A stretch of DNA of 35,970 bases from Streptomyces sp. HD. GTDB taxonomy: Bacteria > Actinomycetota > Actinomycetes > Streptomycetales > Streptomycetaceae. Position numbers and translations under genes: made by a program. Below are positions 9,037-15,789 of the stretch, piece by piece. The number at the start of each line of letters is the position of its first letter. The stretch's first letter is position 1. The notes beneath the pieces are model-generated. The model was not told the origin of the DNA and ran no database searches. It saw only the letters and a list, made by a program, of their open reading frames with translations. The stretch spans positions 1 through 35,970 of the forward strand of contig NZ_JAQMYP010000081.1 in NCBI RefSeq assembly GCF_028369295.1, read 5' to 3'.

Positions 9037-9360
9037 ACGCACGAAGCGTGCAACATCGGCCTGACCCCGGTGGCGAACCCGAACTACGAGGGGTGTGACC
9101 GGGATACGGGCCAAAGGGGCACCGGGGAGCGCTACCTCTCCGATGCGCCGCTGCGTCGGCGGGTGACCGCGGCGACCAACGAGGTCGAGTCGTACAACCG
9201 GTTCTCGCAGTGGATCGGCTTCGGCGACCGCGGCGTCCTCGCGGACAACGACCCCATCGAGCAGGAGAAGGCGATGAAGTTCAACGCCCTGCTCACGAAC
9301 GCGGTGATCTTCCACAATGCCCTGGACATCGCGTAGATCGTGCGGCAGCTCCTGGACATG
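9037..9360 (+). pseudogene. Tn3-family transposase remnant, internally deleted
   Basis: One open frame joins two separate pieces of a Tn3-type TnpA. The first, EACNIGLTPVANPNYE (9043-9090), matches an internal segment. The second, starting near YLSDAPLRRRVTAATNEVE (9132 on) and running through ADNDPIEQEK to NAVIFHNALDIA, matches the C-terminal region. Most of the catalytic domain between them is missing. A TAG at 9337 interrupts the frame and IVRQLLD, which belongs to the same protein, follows it. There is no start codon context, and no terminal repeats were found. A dead relic marking past transposition next to the accessory genes. Confidence 0.8.
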
Positions 9361-9421
9361 CAGAGCTGGTTGATGCCTGGAACTGTCCGCCGCGAGCGAT
9401 ATCCGGGCGCGTGGACGCCGG

Positions 9422-11005
9422 TCACTGGTGGGGGATGCGGCGGCCGAGATATGCGGCTACGTGGTCGAGGGCCGGGCCCTGCTCGGGTGCGGGTTGCGCT
9501 GGGGCGATGGACCCGCCGGCGGTGCGGGGCAGGTCACCGTGGATCTCCCGGACGACCGGGAGAGCGGCGTGCGCGATGTCGGGCTCCAGGTCGCGGTCGT
9601 GGCCGAGTGCGGTCGCGAGGTCCCAGCCGTGCACGAGCAGTTCGACGAGGAGTTGCTCGACTACGCGGCGGCCGGGCGCCCGGCCGAAGGAGCGTTCCAG
9701 CATGCCCGGCCGGCGGAAGGCATCGCGGGCCTGGGAGGCGGCGGTTTCGAAGGCGGTGATGTGGTTGTCACCAAGGTGGTCCTCGGTGTGGCCTTCGGCC
9801 GGGGGCGTGCCCTGAGCCAGGCCGCCCCAGATGATGTTCTCCCACACCAGATGGTCGAGCAGATCTCGTACGGTCCAGTCCTCGCAGGGAGTCGGCAGGC
9901 CGAACTGGTCCGGCGCCGTTGCGCGCACGATCGCGGCGACGGTGTCCTGGACGCGTGTGAACGCGTCCAGGACACCCCCTGGCCAGGGGTCGGTGGTGTC
10001 CGAATAGAGGGCTTCGAGCCGGGCGCCGCGCGCGCCGGGCGCGGGGCCGGCATGCAGCGCGGTGATCAGCCACTGCCCTTCCCCGGCGATCCCGGCGGGT
10101 GCGGGGCGGCCGCCGAGGACGCACAGCAGTTGCCAGAAGCGCTCGACGGCGGGCTCGGCTGCTGCGGTGAGCTGCTCGTGCAGGAGTTCACGTGCCTTGG
10201 CGCCGTCGGAGGTCACGGCGGGGTCGGCGTTCGCGCGGCTGGGCAGCCACGCGGCGACAATGTCCGCGACGACCTGGTCGGCAGCCGGGGAGTCCGCCGC
10301 GATGCCGGCCTGCATCGCCGTTCGGACACGCGCGGTCCAGACGTCGGTGAGTGCGCGCATCTCCTCTGCCACGGCGGCGTTCTGCGCTCCCTGTCCATGG
10401 CGAGCGGAGTATTCCGCGATGCGCCGCATGGCTGGACGCAATTCCCCGGCGGCGACCAGCTCGCCCAGTTCCAGCCAGGCTTCAACCTGCTCGTCGGTCG
10501 GGTTGTCCGGGAGGTCGGAGCCGGCGGCGAGGAGCCCCTCGTAGAAGTGGGGGACATCCAGGTCGCCGAGCGTGTCGGTGAGGAAATCACGGATCAGCTT
10601 GCGGCGTTCGTCGGGAGACATGCGGGCATTACGGGTCATCAGAGCGAGTCCCTCGTGGGTGGTACGACGTGTGACGGTGCGCAGGACTGCCTGGTGGGTC
10701 CGCAGGCGGCGGATCTGGGTTTCCAGAGCCTCGGCGTGCGCGGCCGCCGCCTCGGCAAGCCCGTCCTGACGATCCAGGGCGGCCCGGATCTCACCGAGCC
10801 CCAGTCCCAGGTCGCGCAGAGTGCGAGCCAGGTGCAGCCGGGCTACGCCAGCGGTGTCATAGCGTCGATAACCGCCCGTGGTCCGGCCGACCGGTGCCAC
10901 AATGCCGACATCCGACCAGTGCCTGACCACTTTCACCGGCAGCCCGATCTGCCGCGCCACGGCTCCGATGCTCCACGTGGGCCGCGACGTCTCATCCGTA
11001 CGCAT
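9422..11005 (-). CDS. MerR-family regulator fused to a C-terminal TIGR03086/DinB-like domain
   Basis: A 527-residue protein. Residues ~12-80 form a MerR winged helix (WSIGAVARQIGLPVKVVRHW, GGYRRYD), then a dimerisation coiled coil to ~125 and a helical region typical of streptomycete MerR proteins to ~330. Residues ~345-527 add a TIGR03086/mycothiol-dependent maleylpyruvate isomerase N-terminal-like fold, with PCEDWTVRDLLDHLVWEN and ELLVHGWDLATALG carrying the conserved metal-ligand-type histidines. This suggests a one-protein sensor in which the C-terminal domain binds a ligand or metal, or an enzyme fused to its regulator. ATG 11005 is chosen because homology starts just after it and GGTGGAG precedes it. 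The longer frame to 11089 runs across the palindrome. Confidence 0.8.
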   Translation of the reverse strand: MRTDETSRPTWSIGAVARQIGLPVKVVRHWSDVGIVAPVGRTTGGYRRYDTAGVARLHLARTLRDLGLGLGEIRAALDRQDGLAEAAAAHAEALETQIRRLRTHQAVLRTVTRRTTHEGLALMTRNARMSPDERRKLIRDFLTDTLGDLDVPHFYEGLLAAGSDLPDNPTDEQVEAWLELGELVAAGELRPAMRRIAEYSARHGQGAQNAAVAEEMRALTDVWTARVRTAMQAGIAADSPAADQVVADIVAAWLPSRANADPAVTSDGAKARELLHEQLTAAAEPAVERFWQLLCVLGGRPAPAGIAGEGQWLITALHAGPAPGARGARLEALYSDTTDPWPGGVLDAFTRVQDTVAAIVRATAPDQFGLPTPCEDWTVRDLLDHLVWENIIWGGLAQGTPPAEGHTEDHLGDNHITAFETAASQARDAFRRPGMLERSFGRAPGRRVVEQLLVELLVHGWDLATALGHDRDLEPDIAHAALPVVREIHGDLPRTAGGSIAPAQPAPEQGPALDHVAAYLGRRIPHQ

Positions 11006-11015
11006 GTGCTCCACC

Positions 11016-11044
11016 CTTGACTCTCCCTTCGTGGGAGAGTCAAG
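11016..11044 (-). promoter_or_regulatory. Perfect 12-bp-arm palindrome, candidate MerR operator
   Basis: CTTGACTCTCCC (11016-11027) and GGGAGAGTCAAG (11033-11044) are exact inverted copies around TTCGT. The arms contain TTGACT, a -35-like hexamer of the kind embedded in MerR-family operators. It lies 11 bases before the MerR start, so it is most simply the autoregulatory operator. No clear -10 box follows. It would also form a strong hairpin in an mRNA leader. Confidence 0.65.
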
Positions 11045-11081
11045 CAGCCCCACGGCTCCGTCGCAGGCGGACAAACGCGGG

Positions 11082-11240
11082 AAGATCACCGCCGAGGGCG
11101 AGGCTGCGGAGTGGATTCACTGACAGTCAGGCACAGCCCAGCTGCTGCCTCGCCTCATCGCCGAGCGCACCCGCGGGCCGCTGTTCCCGACCGACCGCAA
11201 GGCCCCGGCCGGAACGCCAGCCGTGCAGAGGGCCACGAGA
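11082..11240 (+). pseudogene. Tyrosine recombinase (phage-type integrase) remnant
   Basis: In one plus frame, KITAEGEAAEWIH is followed by a TGA at 11121 and then QSGTAQLLPRLIAERTRGPLF and TDRKAPAGTPAV. This resembles the segment before the catalytic HxxR of streptomycete XerC/D-like integrases, which typically read LLPRLI..RTRGPLF. No start, no catalytic HxxR or Tyr, and an in-frame stop: a short relic. It sits between the MerR operator and the TetX-like gene and supports a mobile-DNA history for this patch. The match is by eye and short. Confidence 0.55.
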
Positions 11241-11334
11241 TCCGGATTTCGGATGGCGGGGCGAGGGCTGCGTTCGGTGCAGGCGTCCGTGCGTTCGTCC
11301 AACGGTGGTTTGCTGGTGCTCCCGCGCTTGGCGG

Positions 11335-12453
11335 TCAGGATGGCTGGACTTGGTCGAAGAGGGCGAGGGCTTCGGCCGGGTCCGGGCTCACGAGGCGTTC
11401 CAGACCGGCCGTCGTGATCTTCGCCCACTTGCCGGCCCGTGGCCACATCTGTTCCTCGAAGGCGCGGACGGCCTCGGCCGGATCTCCAGGGCCGCTGGCG
11501 ATGGACTCGGCGAGTTCGGCGCCCTCCAGCATCGCGAGGTTCGCGCCCGCCCCCAAAGGGGGCATCAGGTGGGCGGCGTCGCCCAGTAGCGTCACCCCGG
11601 GGACGTGGGTCCAGGTGTGGGACACGGGCAGGGCGTAGAAGGGGCGGTGGACGAAAGCGGTGCCATGGCGGAGGAGGTCGAGGACAGGTGCGGCCCAGCC
11701 GTCGAACAGGGCCAGCAAGCCCGACCGCACGGCCTCGTCGTCGGTCAGGTCCAGGTTCGCGTGCCAGTCCAGCGACGCGCGGAACTTGGCGTACACCTTG
11801 ACATGGCCGCCGCTGTTTCGCTGGGCGACGAGGGAGCGGTTCACGCCGTACACCGCCACGGAACCGTCGCCGATCAACCGGGCGAGGTCGGGATGGCGGG
11901 TGTCGACGTCGTCGAGCGAGGTCTCGACCGAGGTGACGCCGGTGTAGTGCGGCGTCACCGGCGAGACTGCCGGGCGGATCCGGGACCAGGCGCCGTCCGC
12001 GCCGACCACGAGGTCGAACGTCTCCTGTCGCCCGTCCGCGAAATGGACCACTGCGCCGTCGCGAGTCCCCGGCACCACCTGCGTCACGCTCCGGCCCCAT
12101 TGCACGTCGAGAGGGCCGAGTAGCAGGTCACGGAGTTGCCCGCGGTCGATCTCGGGATTGGCCCGGTCATCCGGACGGGGTCGCCAGTCGCGCAGGACGG
12201 TCCCGTCCGTGCCCAGGATGCGCATGGCCTGCCCCTCGCCGCGAGACAGCTCCAGGAACTCCGTCAGCAGTCCCGCCTTGTCCAGCGCGAGCTGGCCCAG
12301 CCCTTCGTGCAGGTCCAGCGCGCCGCCCGGGGGGCGGGCGTCGGGGGCGGGATCGCGTTCGAGGACGGCGACGGGGTAGCCATGGCGGTGCAGGACACGG
12401 GCGAAGGTAAGGCCGGCAGGGCCGCCTCCGACAACCGCGATACGATGTCTCAT
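11335..12453 (-). CDS. TetX-like FAD-dependent monooxygenase
   Basis: A 372-residue class A flavin monooxygenase. The Rossmann GxGxxG region is IAVVGGGPAGLTFARVL, with ERD binding the ribose. GGALDLHEGLGQLALDKAGLL and NPEIDRGQLRDLLL closely parallel segments of Bacteroides TetX. The second FAD motif LLGDAAHLMPPLGAGAN is intact. The reaction would be NADPH-dependent hydroxylation of an aromatic or polyketide substrate; tetracycline inactivation is a real possibility but not proven. ATG 12453 is preferred to ATG 12486: TACAGT lies eight bases upstream, with TTGCGA 18 bases before that, predicting a leaderless mRNA. It is divergent from a TetR regulator across 53 bp, the classic repressor/efflux-or-enzyme layout. 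Confidence 0.88.
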   Translation of the reverse strand: MRHRIAVVGGGPAGLTFARVLHRHGYPVAVLERDPAPDARPPGGALDLHEGLGQLALDKAGLLTEFLELSRGEGQAMRILGTDGTVLRDWRPRPDDRANPEIDRGQLRDLLLGPLDVQWGRSVTQVVPGTRDGAVVHFADGRQETFDLVVGADGAWSRIRPAVSPVTPHYTGVTSVETSLDDVDTRHPDLARLIGDGSVAVYGVNRSLVAQRNSGGHVKVYAKFRASLDWHANLDLTDDEAVRSGLLALFDGWAAPVLDLLRHGTAFVHRPFYALPVSHTWTHVPGVTLLGDAAHLMPPLGAGANLAMLEGAELAESIASGPGDPAEAVRAFEEQMWPRAGKWAKITTAGLERLVSPDPAEALALFDQVQPS

Positions 12454-12506
12454 GTCGATACACTGTATTTCTGCAATACGATGCATCGCAACAGAACGGT
12501 GTGACC
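12454..12506. promoter_or_regulatory. Divergent promoter/operator between TetX-like and TetR genes
   Basis: A short region that is A/T-richer than its surroundings. It holds overlapping dyads: ATACA-C-TGTAT (12459-12469), GTATT-N5-AATAC (12465-12479) and CGATGCATCG (12479-12488). On the minus strand TTGCGA-18-TACAGT gives a promoter for a leaderless monooxygenase transcript. The dyads overlap both boxes, as expected for repression by the adjacent TetR protein. Confidence 0.6.
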
Positions 12507-13199
12507 ATGACTGTGTGGGACCGGCCGGAGCCGCCGGCTCGCCCCGTGCCGCTCGACCGGGAACGGATCGTCGCCGCCGCCGTCGCGCTGGCCGACGAGG
12601 GCGGGCTGGAGGCGGTGTCGTTGCGCAAGGTCGCCGCCCGGCTGAACGCCGGCCCGATGCGGCTGTACGGATACATCTCCACCAAGGAGGAGCTGTTCGA
12701 CCTCATGGTGGAGGAGGTCCAGGCCGAGATTCTCCCCGAGGAGCAGCCGGGTGACTGGCGGGAGGCGCTGCGCATCCTCGCCCACCGCACCAGGCAGGCC
12801 GCTCTCCGGCACGAATGGCTGGCCGACCTGCTCGGCGGCCGCCCGACCCTGGGCCCGAACGGCCTCGCTGTGACCGAGGCCAAGCTGGCCGCCCTCGACG
12901 GCCTCGCCGACGTCGACACCGTCATGCGCGCCGTGGAGACCGTCAGTGCCTACGTCACCGGCGCGATCAGGCGCGAGATCGCGAACCTGCGGGCCGAGCG
13001 TGCCACGGGCCTGTCCAAGCGCGACTGGCAGCGCGCCTCCGGCCCGCATGTGACCAAGATGCTGGCCACGGGTCGCTTCCCGGCGCTGACCAAAGCCGTG
13101 CACGACGGCACGGACGTGGACGCCGAGACATCCTTCGCGACCGGCCTGGACTGGATCCTCGACGCCGTGGCCGCCAAACTCACCGGGCCGCCGGCGTGA
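12507..13199 (+). CDS. TetR/AcrR-family transcriptional regulator
   Basis: A 230-residue repressor. The N-terminal HTH reads LDRERIVAAAVALADEGG then AVSLRKVAARLNAGPMRLYGYISTKEELFDLM. This form, with the LDRERIV start and a long helical C-terminus, is the TetR_C (tetracycline-repressor-like) subgroup. It most likely represses the divergent TetX-like monooxygenase and itself through the dyads between them, with release by the enzyme's substrate. ATG 12507 is chosen; GTG 12501 would add two residues. No strong ribosome site precedes either, so this transcript may also have a very short leader. Confidence 0.9.
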   Translation: MTVWDRPEPPARPVPLDRERIVAAAVALADEGGLEAVSLRKVAARLNAGPMRLYGYISTKEELFDLMVEEVQAEILPEEQPGDWREALRILAHRTRQAALRHEWLADLLGGRPTLGPNGLAVTEAKLAALDGLADVDTVMRAVETVSAYVTGAIRREIANLRAERATGLSKRDWQRASGPHVTKMLATGRFPALTKAVHDGTDVDAETSFATGLDWILDAVAAKLTGPPA

Positions 13200-13380
13200 C
13201 GCTCAGCTCTTGCCGAAGGCGGGCGAGGGCCGGGTCGGTGTCCACGCACCGCGACTCACCCTTCGCGTCACCACCCTCCGAGCCCCGGCCTGACCAAGAT
13301 CACCGGCTTGGCGTCGACCGCTGTACCGATCTTCCCCGAGGCCGTACGATCGGCTGCCGCCCGCAGCCGAGGAGTCCCGC

Positions 13381-14214
13381 ATGCCGTCCGCCCGCCCCCG
13401 CATCCTGTATGTCACCGACCTGGCCTACCAGGCACGCGGGCGCCGCTACTGCGACGAGGACATCTTCCTCACCTCCCGTCTGCGCGACGAGTTCGACCTG
13501 GCCCTGTGCCATCCCCGGGACGCGGCCGCGCTCATGGGCGCCTTCGACGCGGTCGTGGTCCGCAACAGCGGTCCGGTCCTGGCGTACCAGGAGGCGTACG
13601 ACGAGTTCCGCCGACGTGCCGCCGCCGACGGGACGCGGGTGTACAACCCGCTTACGGGGCAGGCCGACATGGCCGGCAAGCAGTACCTGCTCGACCTGAC
13701 CACCGCCGGCTACCCGGTCATCCCCACCGTGGACCGTGCCGAGGATCTGGGCCTCCTGCCCAGGAGTGACCGCTACGTGGTCAAGCCCAAACTGGGCGCC
13801 GACTCCATAGGACTGCGGATCGTCTCCGCGGAGGGTGCGCGCGCGTCGGCCGACGGGGGCGTCCTCGTCCAGCCCTGCGTGGACTTCGCCTACGAGGTGT
13901 CGTTCTGCTTCGTGGACCACGACTTCCAGTACGCCCTGTACGCGCCGCACCCCGACCGGCGCTGGCAGCTGGAACCCTACGAACCCACCGACGCCGACCT
14001 GGAGTTCGCCCGGCGCTTCATCGACTGGAACGGCATCGCCCATGGCATCCAGCGCGTCGACGCCTGTCGTGCGCCGGGCGGTGAACTCCTGCTGGTCGAG
14101 CTGGAGGACCTCAACCCGTATCTGTCGCTGGACGCCCTGGACCCCACGCGACGCGACGGCTTTGTCGCCGCCTTGAAGGCGTCCCTGCACGGCTTCCTCG
14201 CCGCCGAGGCCTGA
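13381..14214 (+). CDS. ATP-grasp domain protein
   Basis: A 277-residue protein with an ATP-grasp fold. It has an N-terminal Rossmann-like part (RILYVTDLAYQARGRRYCDEDIF), a central lid (YVVKPKLGADSIGLRIVS at ~127-144) and C-terminal metal/ATP ligands in ELLLVELEDLNPYLSLD (E..E.N pattern at ~240-255). Such enzymes join a carboxylate to an amine or thiol through an acyl-phosphate. The substrate is unknown and there is no biosynthetic partner beside it. ATG 13381 has GAGGAG seven bases upstream. It stands alone, with TetR upstream and the CBM2 protein downstream on the same strand at a 109-bp distance. Confidence 0.82.
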   Translation: MPSARPRILYVTDLAYQARGRRYCDEDIFLTSRLRDEFDLALCHPRDAAALMGAFDAVVVRNSGPVLAYQEAYDEFRRRAAADGTRVYNPLTGQADMAGKQYLLDLTTAGYPVIPTVDRAEDLGLLPRSDRYVVKPKLGADSIGLRIVSAEGARASADGGVLVQPCVDFAYEVSFCFVDHDFQYALYAPHPDRRWQLEPYEPTDADLEFARRFIDWNGIAHGIQRVDACRAPGGELLLVELEDLNPYLSLDALDPTRRDGFVAALKASLHGFLAAEA

Positions 14215-14291
14215 CCGCGGCCGCACGCTCACCGCGCCCCGCTGAACCGGCGGGACGCCAACCCCGTATCACTCCCCGGGGATTGGCGATG

Positions 14292-14307
14292 CCCCGTGCC
14301 GACGGGG
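14292..14307 (+). repeat. GC hairpin in leader of the CBM2 gene
   Basis: CCCCGT (14292-14297) and ACGGGG (14302-14307) flank a 4-base loop just before the ribosome site AGGAGAG at ~14313. It could tune translation or be the tail of a weak terminator for the ATP-grasp gene. Confidence 0.35.
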
Positions 14308-14323
14308 ACGGAAGGAGAGCGGT

Positions 14324-15109
14324 GTGCCCACACGGCCCGACCCCGAGGAACCGGACGAGAGTCCGGCCCTGGAACCGATCCACGTCCTGCGCCCACGCCG
14401 CACCGACGCCCTCGCGGAGTTGTTCCGGGAGTGGGAAGAGGACAACGCCGGCTACGAGACCGTGGCCGTACCCGGCGCGCTGCCCGTGGTCGAGGACGCG
14501 ACACAGGAACTCCCGGCCGTCCCCGAGGACATGGGCAAGGCACGGATCGGCGGCGCCCGCCCCGGTCCGGCTGCGTCGGGCCCCGGATTCCGCCGGACTG
14601 CCATCGCGGTCGCCGTGACGGCGGCGGCGGTCGTCGGTTTCGGCGGCGCTCTCCTGCTGACCGGCCGTGACGACGACTCCGCGGCCCGCCGGGAGCCGGC
14701 CCCGGCCCCGTCCGCGTCCGCACCGGCCGAACCCGTGCCCGCCGAGCCGGACGCACCCGGCGGGGAGGGCGAGCCGGGTGACCCTCCCGTCTGCACGGCG
14801 GCCTTCCGGACCGTCAACAGCTGGCAGGGCGGCTTCCAGGGCGAGGTGACGGTGACCAACGCGCCCGCGTCCTCGGCCTCCGGCTGGACCGCGACCGTCG
14901 TACCGCCCGACGGGGTCCGCCTGACCCAGGTCTGGGACGGCACCCTCTCCAACACTCCGGACGGCAGGGCGACGGTCTCCAACGCGTCCTGGAACGGCAC
15001 CCTCGCACCGGGAGCCAGCGTCACCTTCGGCTTCCTCGCCGCCACTTCGGACTCGACCGGGGAACCGTCGGCGAAGGTCACCTGCGCGGCGACGGCCGGG
15101 GCGGAGTGA
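14324..15109 (+). CDS. Membrane-anchored CBM2 (cellulose-binding type) protein
   Basis: A 261-residue single-pass protein. It has a ~90-residue acidic cytoplasmic N-terminus (motif RRTDALAELFREWEED at 26-40), a membrane helix at ~92-113, a Pro/Ala/Ser/Glu-rich linker, and a family-2 carbohydrate-binding module at ~154-258. The CBM shows the paired terminal cysteines (PPVCTAAF, KVTCAAT), the surface tryptophans NSWQGG, SGWTATV and SWNGTL, and VTFGF. No enzyme domain is present. It may sense or tether polysaccharide at the cell surface. GTG 14324 is preceded by AGGAGAG. The cytoplasmic tail before the helix is unusual for CBM2 proteins, which normally belong to secreted enzymes. Confidence 0.82.
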   Translation: MPTRPDPEEPDESPALEPIHVLRPRRTDALAELFREWEEDNAGYETVAVPGALPVVEDATQELPAVPEDMGKARIGGARPGPAASGPGFRRTAIAVAVTAAAVVGFGGALLLTGRDDDSAARREPAPAPSASAPAEPVPAEPDAPGGEGEPGDPPVCTAAFRTVNSWQGGFQGEVTVTNAPASSASGWTATVVPPDGVRLTQVWDGTLSNTPDGRATVSNASWNGTLAPGASVTFGFLAATSDSTGEPSAKVTCAATAGAE

Positions 15110-15113
15110 GGGC

Positions 15114-15482
15114 TCAGCGCCCGTGGTCGACCAGTGCCTGCGACACTGCGCGCACGCTGCGGGCGATGTGCTGCAACTGCATGACCTCCGCCGCGTACAG
15201 CTTGATCGTGTGCTCGATGACCGACTCCGGCATGCCCAGCGCCGGCAGGTCGGCCCGCGCGGTCTGCAGCGCGGTGCGCGCGACCCGGATCTCGTTCTGG
15301 ACCTGGATCTGGGCGTGGCGGGCGAGCAGCACGGGGTGGCGGATCAGCGCCGGGTAACTGGCGTAGCGGGCCGGTACCAGTTCGCGCAGCCACTTGGCCG
15401 CCGAGCGCTCCCAGTCGTAGGAACCGGGCTGCTTGACCTGGCACGGCCAGTCGGAGCTGATGCGCGTGGTCGTCAGTTGCAT
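15114..15482 (-). CDS. Hypothetical protein, helical, 122 residues
   Basis: I recognise no named domain. The protein starts MQLTTTRISSDWPC and is mostly alpha-helical (AAKWLRELVPARYASYP, LARHAQIQVQNEIRVARTALQTARADL), with no signal peptide or membrane segment, so it is a small cytoplasmic protein. It looks like a streptomycete-conserved family. ATG 15482 has GGAAG about ten bases upstream. The frame extends to 15707, but that would run through a promoter-like region and a strong hairpin, so the shorter start is favoured. Its 3' end is four bases from the CBM2 stop (convergent). Confidence 0.72.
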   Translation of the reverse strand: MQLTTTRISSDWPCQVKQPGSYDWERSAAKWLRELVPARYASYPALIRHPVLLARHAQIQVQNEIRVARTALQTARADLPALGMPESVIEHTIKLYAAEVMQLQHIARSVRAVSQALVDHGR

Positions 15483-15531
15483 GGATCGTCGCTTCCGGTG
15501 TGCGGCGTCGGGAGGGTGTCCGACAGGGGCG

Positions 15532-15565
15532 GGCGGCCCCGGCCTAGGGGATGACCGGGGCCGCC
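15532..15565 (-). repeat. Strong 11-bp hairpin in the leader of the 122-residue gene
   Basis: GGCGGCCCCGG (15532-15542) and CCGGGGCCGCC (15555-15565) are exact inverted copies around a 12-base loop. It lies 50 bases before the start codon, inside the inferred 5' leader, and could be an attenuator or an mRNA stability element. There is no U-tract. Confidence 0.5.
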
Positions 15566-15659
15566 AAGGGCCATCGCACGGAACGAGGCCCGCCGGACAA
15601 CCGGGGCGCCGACGCGGGTAGGAGACGGCGGCTTCGGGTGTCCGGGGTGACGCGTGAGC

Positions 15660-15711
15660 AGTATTTATATATGCCGTCCGCTTTGCAAGGCGCATGAAAA
15701 CATTCATGCGC
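15660..15711 (-). promoter_or_regulatory. Promoter and 9-bp-arm palindromic operator
   Basis: On the minus strand TTGCAA (15688-15683) is followed 17 bases on by AATACT (15665-15660), within an unusually A/T-rich stretch (TATATAAATAC). Immediately upstream of the -35 lies a perfect dyad, GCGCATGAA (15690-15698) and TTCATGCGC (15703-15711), separated by AACA. This implies a ~180-base leader for the 122-residue protein gene and a dedicated regulator binding just upstream of the promoter. Confidence 0.6.
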
Positions 15712-15789
15712 GCTTTGATCTGAATGGTGCCCCTGTGGCCCGGTTTGAAGGCAGTGTGGTGCGGCCGTGACGGCGGACGGAGCGAGGGA

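Noticed and set aside
9037..9360. Functional Tn3-family transposon
   Set aside because: Most of the transposase is missing, there is an in-frame stop, and no resolvase or terminal inverted repeats are visible.
15114..15707. Longer start for the 122-residue protein
   Set aside because: The extra N-terminus would span a promoter, an operator-like dyad and a strong hairpin, and is Pro/Arg-rich without conserved character.
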